A DNA stretch of 64,000 nt, from assembly GCF_003335505.1 (NCBI RefSeq), contig NZ_QPEX01000046.1, forward strand, positions 62,001 through 126,000, given 5' to 3'. The stretch comes from Bremerella cremea. GTDB lineage: Bacteria; Planctomycetota; Planctomycetia; Pirellulales; Pirellulaceae. Position numbers and translations under genes: made by a program. Below are positions 46,435 through 55,967 of the stretch, piece by piece. Numbering within the stretch: the first letter of the stretch is position 1; each line of letters starts with the position of its first letter. Under the pieces are notes generated by a model, which had not been told where the DNA came from, made no database searches, and saw only the letters and a list, made by a program, of their open reading frames with translations.

Positions 46435-48042
46435 TTAAAGGTCTTTGACAGCAAGGTCCAGTAGTAAATTCCGCAATCCCTCTTGCGGGAACAGAATGAA
46501 AGGAAATTCGCGCGAAGTCAGCAGGCGGGTTTGATGCTGTTGGCGGAACAGGCGATCACGCTCAATTCGAAGGCGGGCAACAGGTTCGGTAATCAGCTCG
46601 CGTAGTTGATCGTTTACTTTTTGCAGTTGCTGATGCCACAAACTTTTTTCTGAAAGTGCAGGCACATTGCGCAGTAAATCCGACTTCTGCTGGAGCAATC
46701 GTTTCCATTGAGGGTCATCAATCGCCTGATTCTCTACCGCCCGGTCGGGATTGAAAGTAACATCGCGCAGCTTCCGCTCGATGGCAAACAGCTCGTCTTC
46801 CGCCTCCTCAGGCCGAGACATCGGTAGCAAAGCCGATGCGGTTGCGGTTACGTATTGAGGAGGCTGCACGCCGTAGAACTGGCGGATGATCTCGTTGGTG
46901 ACTTGATCGTACTTAGCACCACCAATGCCATGGACAAACAAGTCGGAAGCGGCCAGCCGCAGAATTGTGGTGGTTGCCAAAGCACGTGGCCGCACGCAAA
47001 CGCCCTGATCGCTCAGCAAATGAAGTTGCGAAACCCAATCGGTACGCCCAGACAACTCTGCTTGCCATGCAGCACGATCGGTTAACCGTATACCATTTTC
47101 CGTATGGGCGATCCAAAGAGGACGTCGACGCGGGTTCTCGGCGGTCCACACCCAGAAAGGAACTTCCGTCCAACTTTCGTCGGCCCCTAAATTCGGTACA
47201 GGATGCGAACTGCTGCGGATTCCATGGACCGCCCGGTAGTTGTCGACGCAAGCATTGTAAATCTCACGATAGCGCTCGGCTTCTTCGACAATCCCCACAA
47301 ACATCCGCCAGAACCCATCGGTCTGACAGAGCTGGCTTAAAGGGATGTCCAACACCTTTAAACCGCAGTCCGCTTCTAGGCGATTTCTTGCCTGAGAAAA
47401 GGCCAAGCCGAGCGGCTTACCAGCTTCCACTGCCGAGAGCACCTCTGGCCAGAAACTGGCAAGCAGAGGCTCTGACACAAACGTTTTGAACGTCGCTTGA
47501 ACTCGTTCTGCAAAGCTGAGCAGCGTGTCGAGCGACTCGATCTTTGTCATTTCCCAAGGCAAGCGTGGTCCTGGCTCGTCGTATGCGATTCGTGCAGGCT
47601 GCGGATCGTCAGGCGTCCCTTGCAAGGCTGAGATCGAAGGAGCGGGGGCGACATCGTTGTCGATAATCACGTTGATCGCCGTACCAGACACTTTTGTCGC
47701 AATACGATCGATTAGAAAGTTCTTAAACCACACCCCAGGGTGATAAAGGGCTGGTTGATGCCCGCTAAGAATGAGCGGGGCGGTCGGATCAGCCGTCGGC
47801 TCAATCTCGCGATACTGCTGAGTGTAGTCTCGTGCTCGCTGCAGCAGCTGGCCACGGACTTCTTCCCGTAAGGCGCCTAACGTTGTTCCTCTCGCCACAC
47901 TTGTTGTGGCATGGTCGAGACCTTGGCGATTGCTTTCCACCAGCGTGCCAGGCAAGACAGGGCAGGGGACGACCAACGATTCCCCATGACCACGCGGTGC
48001 GCGGATACGCTGATACCGGATTCCGGACACTTGACCAGTCAT
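46435..48042 (-). CDS. BshC-like conserved protein
   Basis: A 535-residue soluble protein with segments that resemble the bacillithiol-synthesis ligase BshC: LSGHQPALYHPGVWFKNFLIDRI near residues 92-115, then IIDND around 132, and RPRALATTTILRLAASDLFVHGIGGAKYD in the C-terminal half, parallel to BshC's RPL...GGP...Y region. The C-terminal roughly 110 residues are a charged coiled-coil-like helix pair. True BshC adds cysteine to GlcN-malate; no other bsh gene is visible here, so the name is homology only. It sits 26 bases downstream of the GT2 gene on the same strand, a probable operon. Confidence 0.55.
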   Translation of the reverse strand: MTGQVSGIRYQRIRAPRGHGESLVVPCPVLPGTLVESNRQGLDHATTSVARGTTLGALREEVRGQLLQRARDYTQQYREIEPTADPTAPLILSGHQPALYHPGVWFKNFLIDRIATKVSGTAINVIIDNDVAPAPSISALQGTPDDPQPARIAYDEPGPRLPWEMTKIESLDTLLSFAERVQATFKTFVSEPLLASFWPEVLSAVEAGKPLGLAFSQARNRLEADCGLKVLDIPLSQLCQTDGFWRMFVGIVEEAERYREIYNACVDNYRAVHGIRSSSHPVPNLGADESWTEVPFWVWTAENPRRRPLWIAHTENGIRLTDRAAWQAELSGRTDWVSQLHLLSDQGVCVRPRALATTTILRLAASDLFVHGIGGAKYDQVTNEIIRQFYGVQPPQYVTATASALLPMSRPEEAEDELFAIERKLRDVTFNPDRAVENQAIDDPQWKRLLQQKSDLLRNVPALSEKSLWHQQLQKVNDQLRELITEPVARLRIERDRLFRQQHQTRLLTSREFPFILFPQEGLRNLLLDLAVKDL

Positions 48043-48068
48043 GAGGTAGAAGGCTTATTCGATTTGTT

Positions 48069-48809
48069 TTAGCAAGACGCCAAAGTCTGAACGCCAGCCT
48101 TGGCAAGGCCACTACGTGCCAGACTGCGATCCAACACGAAGTGATAATAGTTCAAACGTGTTCCCCCATCGTCGAGCGCACCACCAAACGATCGGTTCTC
48201 GTCCAAGTAGATCAGCGGAACCGGCAACTCAACGATATTCAGGCCTGCTTTGGCAGCTTCCACCCACAGTTCTAAGGGCATCGCGTAACCGGTCTCGGTC
48301 ACGTCGAGCTTGGCTAACGCTTCCACACGATACGCTTTGAAACCGCAAAACGCATCGGTCAACTGAAACCCCAGCAGGCGATTTAGCTCGGAGGTAACCC
48401 GCCGATTGATGAACAATCGCTGGGCCGGCGGTTCGCTCTGCCCTGGAAACTGCTTCAAATAGCGGCTTCCTGAGACGATATCCGCCGAACGGCATGCTTT
48501 AACGAACTTCGGAATCAACTGTGGCTCGTGCTGTCCATCGCAGTCCATCGTAACGATGACATCGAACTGGTGTTCACGAGCGTAGGCAAAAGCCGTTAGC
48601 AGGGCCGCCCCATAACCAGAGTTCTTTTCGTGCGTAACGATGATGATATCGTCCCGCTCCTCAAGCAGCTTCAAAGTGTCGTCGGTCGAGCCGTCGTTCA
48701 CCACCAGCACCGGATGCCCATACCCCACAACCTGATCCAAAACCGCATGGATCGTTTGGGCTTCGTTGTACACAGGAAGGGCAATAAGAGCCTGCTCGGG
48801 TGATTTCAT
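48069..48809 (-). CDS. GT2-family glycosyltransferase
   Basis: A 246-residue GT-A fold glycosyltransferase of family GT2, similar to dolichol-phosphate mannosyltransferase-type and cell-envelope glycosyltransferases. ALIALPVYNEAQTIHAVLDQV and VLVVNDGSTDDTL form the nucleotide-sugar site, VIVTMDCDGQHEP carries the DxD-type metal motif, and SGSRYL follows. DAFCGFKAYR and YAMPLELWVEAAKAG are in the acceptor half. There is no membrane segment, so it is cytoplasmic or peripheral. ATG at 48809 preferred over TTG at 48821. It is upstream of the BshC-like gene, 26 bases apart. Donor and acceptor are unknown. Confidence 0.88.
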   Translation of the reverse strand: MKSPEQALIALPVYNEAQTIHAVLDQVVGYGHPVLVVNDGSTDDTLKLLEERDDIIIVTHEKNSGYGAALLTAFAYAREHQFDVIVTMDCDGQHEPQLIPKFVKACRSADIVSGSRYLKQFPGQSEPPAQRLFINRRVTSELNRLLGFQLTDAFCGFKAYRVEALAKLDVTETGYAMPLELWVEAAKAGLNIVELPVPLIYLDENRSFGGALDDGGTRLNYYHFVLDRSLARSGLAKAGVQTLASC

Positions 48810-49092
48810 AAAGTTCGCCAATCGTGAACGAGATTAAATTCCGGTGTTAATTCGGTAACTATTGTGCAACCAAGTCAAATGAGGGGGCCATCTCTCGCCC
48901 TTCCTGTTTGGTTGTTAAGCCCACGACCAACGCCAGAAAAGCACCGCTAACTATTGTTACCACAAGGCGTTAGCTATACCACCCCGCCATGCGATGTGAT
49001 CCTAATCGATTCAATCCCACGTGATTGGGGACACAATGTTCGTGGCAACAAAAGTTTGGATGCCGAATATTTCCGACGCGTTTCATAAAATC

Positions 49093-49911
49093 TTAAGCGA
49101 AGTGAATCGGATCGAGATCTTGCCGGCTGCACCAGACCTGGGGGGCGGGAAATGCCTTAGCCAAGACTGAAGCCAGCTTTTCGACGGCGAAACGTTCACT
49201 GGCATAGTGGCCTACCAAAATCAGAGCCACATTCTGGGCTTTTGCCTCTAGGCAGGTATGAAAGCTGGTCTCTCCTAAGATCAAGCAATCCAACTTCTTT
49301 TCAATCGCCGCCGAAAGGAGTTCTCCGGCCGAGCCACAACCAATAGCGATCGTTCGAATCTCGGACGTCGCCTTGCCGCCGATCTTGACCATCGCCGCTT
49401 TGGTCGCCTGTTTGGCGGTCTCGGCCACGACTGCCAGGGGTAATGCCCCTGCTTCCAAAGTTCCCCATCGCCCCGTCCCAACCTGGGATGTCGGACCAGA
49501 GACGCCTAGCAAATCGACCGGAACCAGTGGCTGAATATCGGCCAGGCCCATCGCGGTCGCCAGTTGAAAGTTAATACCTTCGGCGCAGGAATCGAATGCT
49601 GTGTGAGGACTGTAAACAGCGATATCGTGCTTGATTAGCTTCATCAACATCAGTCCCACGGTATCTTCCGAGGTGATCCGTTTGATCGCCCGAAAGGGCA
49701 TTGGGTGATGCGTCACAATCAAATCCGCTTTCCCTTCAATCGCTTCCTCGACAACTTCCGGAGTGATCGTCAGGCAGGTGATTATTCCTTGAATGTCTTG
49801 CGTGCGGTCGCCGATCAGCAGGCCGACGTTGTCCCACGATTCGGCAAGTTGACTGGGGGCAAAGCGTTCGAGGAATTCACAAACTGTATTCAACTTCAGC
49901 GGTTCAGCCAC
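49093..49911 (-). CDS. Nif3-like dinuclear metal center protein
   Basis: A 272-residue member of the Nif3/YbgI (GTP cyclohydrolase I type 2-like) family, toroidal hexamers with a di-metal site. Motifs seen: SWDNVGLLIGD near residues 23-33, LIVTHHPMPF near 64-73, YSPHTAFDSCAEGINFQLA near 97-115, and VTHHP-type metal His pairs; the C-terminal LVGHYASERFAV completes the site. The biochemical role is unresolved. GTG start with an AGAG upstream. It stands alone in a 280-base to 57-base context, with no obvious partner. Confidence 0.93.
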   Translation of the reverse strand: MAEPLKLNTVCEFLERFAPSQLAESWDNVGLLIGDRTQDIQGIITCLTITPEVVEEAIEGKADLIVTHHPMPFRAIKRITSEDTVGLMLMKLIKHDIAVYSPHTAFDSCAEGINFQLATAMGLADIQPLVPVDLLGVSGPTSQVGTGRWGTLEAGALPLAVVAETAKQATKAAMVKIGGKATSEIRTIAIGCGSAGELLSAAIEKKLDCLILGETSFHTCLEAKAQNVALILVGHYASERFAVEKLASVLAKAFPAPQVWCSRQDLDPIHFA

Positions 49912-49968
49912 AGGTCTCTTTCTGTTAGCGTGAGCAGGGAAACGAACGAAGTGTTCCTTAACAGACTA

Positions 49969-52644
49969 CTAATCCTTCACTTCAACGCGATGGTTGAAAA
50001 CCCGGGTACCGCCAATTTCTCGTAGACGCAACAACATTGTGGTTCCGACTAAGTCCTTGCCGTCTGGAATTCGATAAACGAGTGTGGCCCTTCCCAGGGC
50101 AAAGTTCATAACCCGTTGACGCATTTGTTTGCGTCCTGCTGCATAGAGCAAACAATCGAACGAGATCAACTCTTCCTGCAAATTATGCACCGTCGCTTCG
50201 ACAATCAGGTCGCCCGTTTCTTCATCCAGCTCGGTCGTCGACTCGACTTGCATCATGCCTGAGCCAACTTGTATTTCGCGATAGACGCTGAATTCATATT
50301 CCTGGTCGGCGCTGATTTGAAAATCGATTCGCACCGGCTGCATGCCGCTTGAAGCATCCGCACGCAAAAGGATTTTGTAGGGAGAGTTAATCTCGCCTCC
50401 ACGTGTCAATTTAAAACGAAGAATACTCGGGTTCACGTTCCACACGTCTGGCGAAACCAAACGAGCCACCCCACTGATCGCCGAAGGAAATGTATTCTTC
50501 ACCGTCGCTTCGATTCGTTGCGTACGTCCAAAATCGCTTTCTAAACGAGCAGGATCAAACTTGAAAGCCAAACGCAATTTAGCCACCCCATCGTTTAGAC
50601 CAATCAGAAAATGTGGAATGGGGCCTACCGGAATAACCTGTTTGTTGCCTTCCTTCTCAGGGGTCGACTCGCGTCCCCACAAGTCGATGATCTTGACGTC
50701 ATCTCCCAGGTAAAGCGTTTCGGTTGTCTCGCGCGAGTTCCACACCAGCATGACCGTTCGTCCATCGCGCGAGAACACATGATTAGAACTTTTGCCAGGT
50801 AGTTGGATCTGGCCAAGATATTCTCTGCCAGAAATCAACCGGGCCGTCGTACGCCAAGGCAGTAGCAGTTCGGAAGGAGAACCATCTTCGTTCATCAGGC
50901 CATATTCTCGATCGAACGGCATCGAAATGAACGCTGCGTCAACTTGGTGAATCTTGGCCGCCACCATCTTCTCGACTAAATCACGGGCTCGTTCTTCGGT
51001 CGAATATTTCGATCGCGGCAATGGAAAGACGGTAGCAAAGCGAGTTGTCTGTCCCTGAGATTTATCGAGATAGGTGCCAAGTTCGTCCTTGGTCATTGGC
51101 AACAGCCCCTCTAACTCACCACTGGGTGGAAGAATCGAGTAGGCGAGAAAATCAAAAGGAGGCTTAGCTTCGCTAGGAGGAGCCGCCATCCAACGCCACG
51201 GAATGCCCAAGATAATGTCTTGGCCACTGGTACGAATCTCTTGGCGAATCTGGCGCAGCTTCTCGTCCAGGTTACGATAACCAACAAAGCTCACGTCGTT
51301 ATCCGCCCCCAGTTGCCAGTAATGCACGGTAAGAGACAATCGCGTGAGAATCGGTTCAATATAAGGACGCCATAACAACGGCTCCGAAAAGACATTCGCC
51401 ACCAGCATCGTTTCCTGCTCGCCAAACAAGCTCCGGATATCCGCAGGCGGCTTATCAATCACAGCCACCATGTTGATATGATGCTTATGCAAACGCTCGG
51501 CAAAGCGGGCAATGTTGTTGGCCCTTTCCAAGTCGTTATCGGCATACCATACCGGGAATTTGACCCAGCTAACCCCACCGGTGAGCAGCAAGTCGAACAT
51601 ACGCTGAAAGTCGAGTGGCTTCTCGCCGTTCGGCAGCGCCCATCCGAACTCGCCTCCTTCGGGGCTCACATCGCGCGAGACGACCGCCATGGTCATTACC
51701 CGGCGGTGCATCAAGCCCGAACTTCCCATCATGGTAGCGCGGACTTCATAGTAGCCGTTTTGCGTGATCGGTGGCTTCCAGGTGATGTCACCTGCGTAGC
51801 CAACATCCCAGTCCTTATCCTGGTAGGCCTTCTTTCCAAAAAGCTCCGAAATCTTCTCCGCTTTACGCGCAACCACTTTGGCATCGAGCCGGCTTTCGTG
51901 TCGAGCCAGGTTTTGCTGGCCAACGTCCACCAATTCAAAGATGATGGTCGGATCACGTTCCAAGATCCCCGAAACCTTGCAGTTCACTTGAATCGGCTGG
52001 TCGTTGTAGTAACAGTACCCGCCATCTGCCGTTTCCAAAGTCATTTTGGGTAGCCGGGCGAACCAGATGTCGTCGAATAACACCTCGCCAGTCAGATCTT
52101 CATCGACTTCATTCATCGGCCCAATATGCAAGCCAATCACCGCTAATTCGAGCCCTGCATTCTCTGGAGCAACCGGACCGATACGAATCTTCAGCCAGTC
52201 ACCGGTCTCGCGAAATTTTTCCGAGTAGTACGTCTCAACCGGCTGCTGATTGTCATCGAAAAAAGTGAGCGAGATGTAGGCTTTGTCGTACTTCAAGCCC
52301 TTGGTTTTGATGCGGGCCTCTAAGACGTAGCTAAAGATGTCGCGGATTGCGATCGGAGGGCTATAGACCGTCGCCGCCCCCCCATCAAGCTTCATCAGCA
52401 GGGCCCGCTTCCCTTCGCTGGCTTCTTGCTCGGTGATCTCGATATCTACGTAACGCGGATAGCCTGGCCCGGTACGACGTGTCCATTGGTCAGGCCACAG
52501 ATCGTAGTTAAGGTCGGTATCTTCCTCGAAATCGCAACGAAACAGTTCGAACGCCTCGGGATGTCGCTGGTCAATCGGCGCATCTTTCCAATCTGCGGCC
52601 AAGATCAACAAAGGTACCAGAGCGTAGGCAAACATAAGCTTCAT
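49969..52644 (-). CDS. Large secreted glycosidase-like protein
   Basis: An 891-residue exported protein. Residues 1-17 form a signal peptide (LMFAYALVPLLILAADW). An N-terminal beta-sandwich (about 30-200) resembles a carbohydrate-binding module. A TIM-barrel-like region at about 330-600 contains GGVSWVKFPVWYADNDLERA, HYWQLGADNDVSFVGYRN and GIPWRWMAAPP, the layout of clan GH-A hydrolases, but I cannot name the family or both catalytic acids. A beta-rich C-terminal domain (about 700-891) follows. It probably degrades or binds a polysaccharide outside the cytoplasm. There is no regulator adjacent. Confidence 0.65.
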   Translation of the reverse strand: MKLMFAYALVPLLILAADWKDAPIDQRHPEAFELFRCDFEEDTDLNYDLWPDQWTRRTGPGYPRYVDIEITEQEASEGKRALLMKLDGGAATVYSPPIAIRDIFSYVLEARIKTKGLKYDKAYISLTFFDDNQQPVETYYSEKFRETGDWLKIRIGPVAPENAGLELAVIGLHIGPMNEVDEDLTGEVLFDDIWFARLPKMTLETADGGYCYYNDQPIQVNCKVSGILERDPTIIFELVDVGQQNLARHESRLDAKVVARKAEKISELFGKKAYQDKDWDVGYAGDITWKPPITQNGYYEVRATMMGSSGLMHRRVMTMAVVSRDVSPEGGEFGWALPNGEKPLDFQRMFDLLLTGGVSWVKFPVWYADNDLERANNIARFAERLHKHHINMVAVIDKPPADIRSLFGEQETMLVANVFSEPLLWRPYIEPILTRLSLTVHYWQLGADNDVSFVGYRNLDEKLRQIRQEIRTSGQDIILGIPWRWMAAPPSEAKPPFDFLAYSILPPSGELEGLLPMTKDELGTYLDKSQGQTTRFATVFPLPRSKYSTEERARDLVEKMVAAKIHQVDAAFISMPFDREYGLMNEDGSPSELLLPWRTTARLISGREYLGQIQLPGKSSNHVFSRDGRTVMLVWNSRETTETLYLGDDVKIIDLWGRESTPEKEGNKQVIPVGPIPHFLIGLNDGVAKLRLAFKFDPARLESDFGRTQRIEATVKNTFPSAISGVARLVSPDVWNVNPSILRFKLTRGGEINSPYKILLRADASSGMQPVRIDFQISADQEYEFSVYREIQVGSGMMQVESTTELDEETGDLIVEATVHNLQEELISFDCLLYAAGRKQMRQRVMNFALGRATLVYRIPDGKDLVGTTMLLRLREIGGTRVFNHRVEVKD

Positions 52645-52841
52645 GCAGGTGAAAGGTCAGAGCGATAGCGTGCCCGGCATACCAGGCCCGCTTAAATGTT
52701 GCTCACCCCATCGATATCGGGCGGCGCCCTTGCGGAAACCTCGATCCGCCACGACGATGAGAAGCGTAGCAATCGCTATAATCGCTATTTCATGTCCGAT
52801 AACCGTTTCTTTCTAACGCAACCTCGACCGACTAACGCCCC

Positions 52842-53627
52842 ATGATTCGACTCAGCGTACAACTTCGAAGCCTTCGCCTACCCTTTCGCCAGGCCCTGAA
52901 AACTGCCGGCGAGCTAGGTGCCGACGGAATTGAAATCGACCTGCGTAACGAACTCCGGCCTGAGGAACTGACACAAACCGGTATTCGCCACCTGAAGAAA
53001 ATCCTGAGCGATTACAACCTGAAAATTGCATCGGTCCGCTTTCCGACCCGTCGCGGCTACAACGTCTTGGAAGATCTCGACCGCCGCGTGGCGGCAACCA
53101 AAGCGGCGATGAGTTCCGCCTACCAACTGGGCGCCAAGGTGCTTTGCAATCACATTGGCGGCATCGACGAAAACCTGGAGGCGGAAACCAATACGCGTCT
53201 CTTGGAAGTGCTGCACGATCTGGCCCGGCATGCCGACTCGTGCGGTGTCACGTTCGCGGCCACCACCGGCCAGGTCGACGGTCCGGTGCTCAAGGCGTTT
53301 CTCGATCAACTTCCTGAAGGCGCCTTAGGCATCGATTTCGACCCTGGAGCGTTGATCATCAACGGTTTCTCTGCGGAAGAGTCCTACCAGGCTTTGGCCA
53401 AGTATGTGGTTCACGTGCGAGGCAAAGATGGTGTGAAAGATTTGGCCCGTGGGCGGGGCATTGAAGTTCCGTTAGGGCGAGGCTCGGTCGACTTTCAAAT
53501 GCTGATCGCCTTGCTGGAAGAGGCCCGTTATCAAGGCTACATCACCGTGCAGCGAGACCATCCAGAGAACCCCGTTCAGGAAGTAACCGACGGCTTGGCC
53601 TATTTGCGGAATATTCAGATTCCGTGA
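52842..53627 (+). CDS. Xylose isomerase-like TIM-barrel protein
   Basis: A 261-residue sugar phosphate isomerase/epimerase of the AP endonuclease 2-like superfamily. GADGIEIDL near residues 24-32 is the first barrel strand, LCNHIGGIDENLEAET near 97-115 and ALGIDFDPGALIINGFS near 163-180 supply metal ligands (Glu, Asp, His), and GVKDLARGRGIEVPLGRGSVDF with the terminal TVQRDHPENP ends the barrel. Such proteins act on keto- or aldo-sugars and inositol derivatives; the substrate is unknown. Cytoplasmic, no signal peptide. Unlinked to the other sugar genes nearby. Confidence 0.85.
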   Translation: MIRLSVQLRSLRLPFRQALKTAGELGADGIEIDLRNELRPEELTQTGIRHLKKILSDYNLKIASVRFPTRRGYNVLEDLDRRVAATKAAMSSAYQLGAKVLCNHIGGIDENLEAETNTRLLEVLHDLARHADSCGVTFAATTGQVDGPVLKAFLDQLPEGALGIDFDPGALIINGFSAEESYQALAKYVVHVRGKDGVKDLARGRGIEVPLGRGSVDFQMLIALLEEARYQGYITVQRDHPENPVQEVTDGLAYLRNIQIP

Positions 53628-53728
53628 TCTTATTTGGCGAAGCGTCTTTTCCGCGATACGATTGAGCATACCACGCCCAGGGGCACTCCCCTCATTACTG
53701 CCTGCATCCGCTCGAGGAGATTTCCATC

Positions 53729-54202
53729 ATGTTTCGCTTGTTCCCGCTGCTTGTCTTTGGGGCTATCTTCGGTGCAATTCCCGCCCAGCTACAAGCCCAA
53801 GAGCCCAAGTCCGACCAAGCTCAAGCCAAGCTGTTTGAGAAGTTCGAACAAACGTTAAACAACGTCGCACTCGTCGGATCGTTCACCATTAGCGGCAAAG
53901 AGGACCAAGGAACCAAGCCCGAACGCTACGAAATCAGCAACGTTCGTAAGCTGGAAGAAGGAGACCTCTGGCTCATCAACGCCCGCATTAAATACGGTGA
54001 CAAAGACACCAAAATCCCGATGCCGTTGGAAGTGAAATGGGCGGGTAAAACGCCGGTGATCACGCTCGACAACACTTCGATTCCAGGCCTCGGAACCTTC
54101 AGCGCCCACGTCGTGATCGATGGCGACAAGTACGCCGGAACGTGGACCCATGGCGAGGTGGGTGGATGTCTATTCGGTAAGATCGAGAAGCTCGAGGATT
54201 AG
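53729..54202 (+). CDS. Small secreted protein of unknown function
   Basis: A 157-residue exported protein. Residues 1-23 are a signal peptide (PLLVFGAIFGAIPAQLQAQ). The mature part is a short helix (QAKLFEKFEQTLNNVALVGSF) followed by a beta-rich domain (RKLEEGDLWLINARIKYGDK ... GTFSAHVVIDGDKYAGTWTHGEVGGCLFGKIEKLED). It has a single Cys near the C-terminus. No family recognised; similar small exported proteins of this shape are common in planctomycetes. GAGGAG eight bases before the ATG supports the start. It is convergent with rsmE, 34 bases away. Confidence 0.7.
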   Translation: MFRLFPLLVFGAIFGAIPAQLQAQEPKSDQAQAKLFEKFEQTLNNVALVGSFTISGKEDQGTKPERYEISNVRKLEEGDLWLINARIKYGDKDTKIPMPLEVKWAGKTPVITLDNTSIPGLGTFSAHVVIDGDKYAGTWTHGEVGGCLFGKIEKLED

Positions 54203-54236
54203 GCCCCGTTGCCGGACCACGCTTCGCAAGTGTCCG

Positions 54237-54932
54237 CTACGAGAGCGTGGTAAGACTCGCGATCGCCAAGGCTGCGGTTTCAACTCGCAGGATTCTCGGG
54301 CCTAGCGAGACAACATGACAACCAGCAGCGGCGGCCTTCTCCACTTCGGCGTCGCTTAAGCCCCCTTCTGGTCCGATGATCGCCAACACTTCCTCTTCAT
54401 TCTGAATCGTTTCTAAACGCAACGGTTCGCCGCTGGGGTGCAGCACCAAGCAGCAAGCAGGCTTGGTGGCTAAAACTTGGTCTAGGGTTTGCCCTTCTCC
54501 GACTTCCATCAGGTGATTACGTTCGCACTGTTTGCTAGCCTCGATCACGGCTCGGCGTAAGCGTTCAATCGCTTTTTCCACCGGCTGGGCAACGCCACGT
54601 TCAGTAAGTAGCGGAATCAAACGGCTCACGCCTAGTTCGACTCCCTTTTCAACTAGCCAGCGTTGTCGGTCTCCTTTGGGCAATGCCACCGCCAACGTCA
54701 GCTTTCGGGCCGCTTCGCGCGAGACTTCCGCCTGGTGACGAACCGTACCAACGACCTTCTTCTTACCTACAGTGGTGAGCTCGATCTGATACTCGCTGCC
54801 AGTACCATCAAAACCAATCACGGTATCGCCAGGCTGAGCCCGCATTACCTTGGCAAGATGTTGGGATTCCGCTTCGGCGAACGTGACTTCGCTACCGCTG
54901 GGTGGTTGTTCCAGAAAAAATCGTTCAGACAT
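54237..54932 (-). CDS. rsmE: 16S rRNA (uracil(1498)-N(3))-methyltransferase
   Basis: Methylates N3 of U1498 in the decoding centre of 16S rRNA using SAM. The 231-residue length is normal. The N-terminal PUA-like domain opens RFFLEQPP and contains HLAKVMRAQPGDTVIGFDGTGSEY. The C-terminal SPOUT knot shows LAVALPKGDRQRWLVEKGVELGV (helix with conserved KG), then LLTERGV, and the SAM pocket IIGPEGGLSDAEVEKA and VSLGPRILRVETAA. It is divergent from an ExeA-like ATPase gene. Confidence 0.95.
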   Translation of the reverse strand: MSERFFLEQPPSGSEVTFAEAESQHLAKVMRAQPGDTVIGFDGTGSEYQIELTTVGKKKVVGTVRHQAEVSREAARKLTLAVALPKGDRQRWLVEKGVELGVSRLIPLLTERGVAQPVEKAIERLRRAVIEASKQCERNHLMEVGEGQTLDQVLATKPACCLVLHPSGEPLRLETIQNEEEVLAIIGPEGGLSDAEVEKAAAAGCHVVSLGPRILRVETAALAIASLTTLS

Positions 54933-55073
54933 ACGGCTTTGCTGGCCAGAGATCAGGATTGCGTGAAGACTGCGGGCGGATTCTACCGAAACAAACTCGT
55001 GGCAGGAATGCCCTGCGCGCCAATGCTAGCACTGGTGCGGTATGCCAGCAGCCTTCAACTGATTGTCGCCCCG

Positions 55074-55811
55074 ATGAGTCCTTTTTTCGAGAGCCCAGCC
55101 TATTTGGAAGCCGTCGCCCGGCTCGAGTACGCCTTAGAGCGTCACGATCGGGTTGCCATTTTGACGGGCGTTTTGGGCTGCGGCAAAACAACGCTGTTAG
55201 AAAAGTGGACCTCCACGCTCCGTCGTCGAGGGGCCGTTGTGGCCTATCTTCGCACCCCGGGCACCTTCGAACACGATTTCCTCTGGGAACTGGCTATTCA
55301 GCTGAAAGCCAATGTCGGACTGGCCACCACCCCGCCCGAACTTTGGTTCCAAATTCGCGAACAGCTAACCGCCTACGCGCTTGAGCAGCGGCAGATCGTG
55401 ATCGTAGTCGACCATATCGAAGAAATTACCCGAGAAACGGCCGACGTGTTGCTGACTTTGGTCCGCCTGCACTGTGGCACGGACACCGAGGCCAGCCTGA
55501 TTCTGTCGGTCGACTCGCAGCAGCTACAGACCTTTGATACGCGTCTTTTGAAGCTGGCCGACCTGAAAATCGAACTCGAAGCCTGGAATAGCGAAGATAT
55601 CGCCCAGTACACGGCAGCCTATCAAGCCGCCCATCCGGAAGCCAATCTTTCGCTCGATTCAGCGGCAGTGGAAGCTGTCTCGCGGTATTCCGAGGGTCTG
55701 CCACGGGTGATCTCGCAAATCCTCGACCTTTCCCGCTTAGCGATGTCCGCAGAGGATTCCCCCACGGTTACCCCAGCCACGGTCGAGGCGATTCGGCAAG
55801 AACTTCTCTAA
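55074..55811 (+). CDS. ExeA-like AAA ATPase
   Basis: A P-loop ATPase of the ExeA/GspA family (type II secretion helper or general AAA ATPase). SPAYLEAVARLEYAL opens the fold, the Walker A is GVLGCGKTTLLEKW near residues 30-43 and the Walker B region is IVIVVDHIEEI. DLKIELEAWNSEDIAQY matches the sensor/lid part of ExeA proteins, and SRYSEGLPRVISQILDLS the C-terminal helices. The protein ends without the extra peptidoglycan-binding domain of some ExeA. The start is uncertain: the ATG at 55074 is a compromise; ATGs at 55008 and 55023 are in frame and none has a strong ribosome-binding site. Confidence 0.8.
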   Translation: MSPFFESPAYLEAVARLEYALERHDRVAILTGVLGCGKTTLLEKWTSTLRRRGAVVAYLRTPGTFEHDFLWELAIQLKANVGLATTPPELWFQIREQLTAYALEQRQIVIVVDHIEEITRETADVLLTLVRLHCGTDTEASLILSVDSQQLQTFDTRLLKLADLKIELEAWNSEDIAQYTAAYQAAHPEANLSLDSAAVEAVSRYSEGLPRVISQILDLSRLAMSAEDSPTVTPATVEAIRQELL

Positions 55812-55967
55812 CGAGCCTAACCCGCCAGACGCAACAACTTTTTTCTTTTCAACACGTTACGGCGCATAGAACACTTTCCGTCGCGAGAGAACTGGCCTGG
55901 ATTCAAAGGAACATTCGGCTAAGATTGAGGGATTACACAAGCACTGCCATCTCTCCGGTTGAACTCA

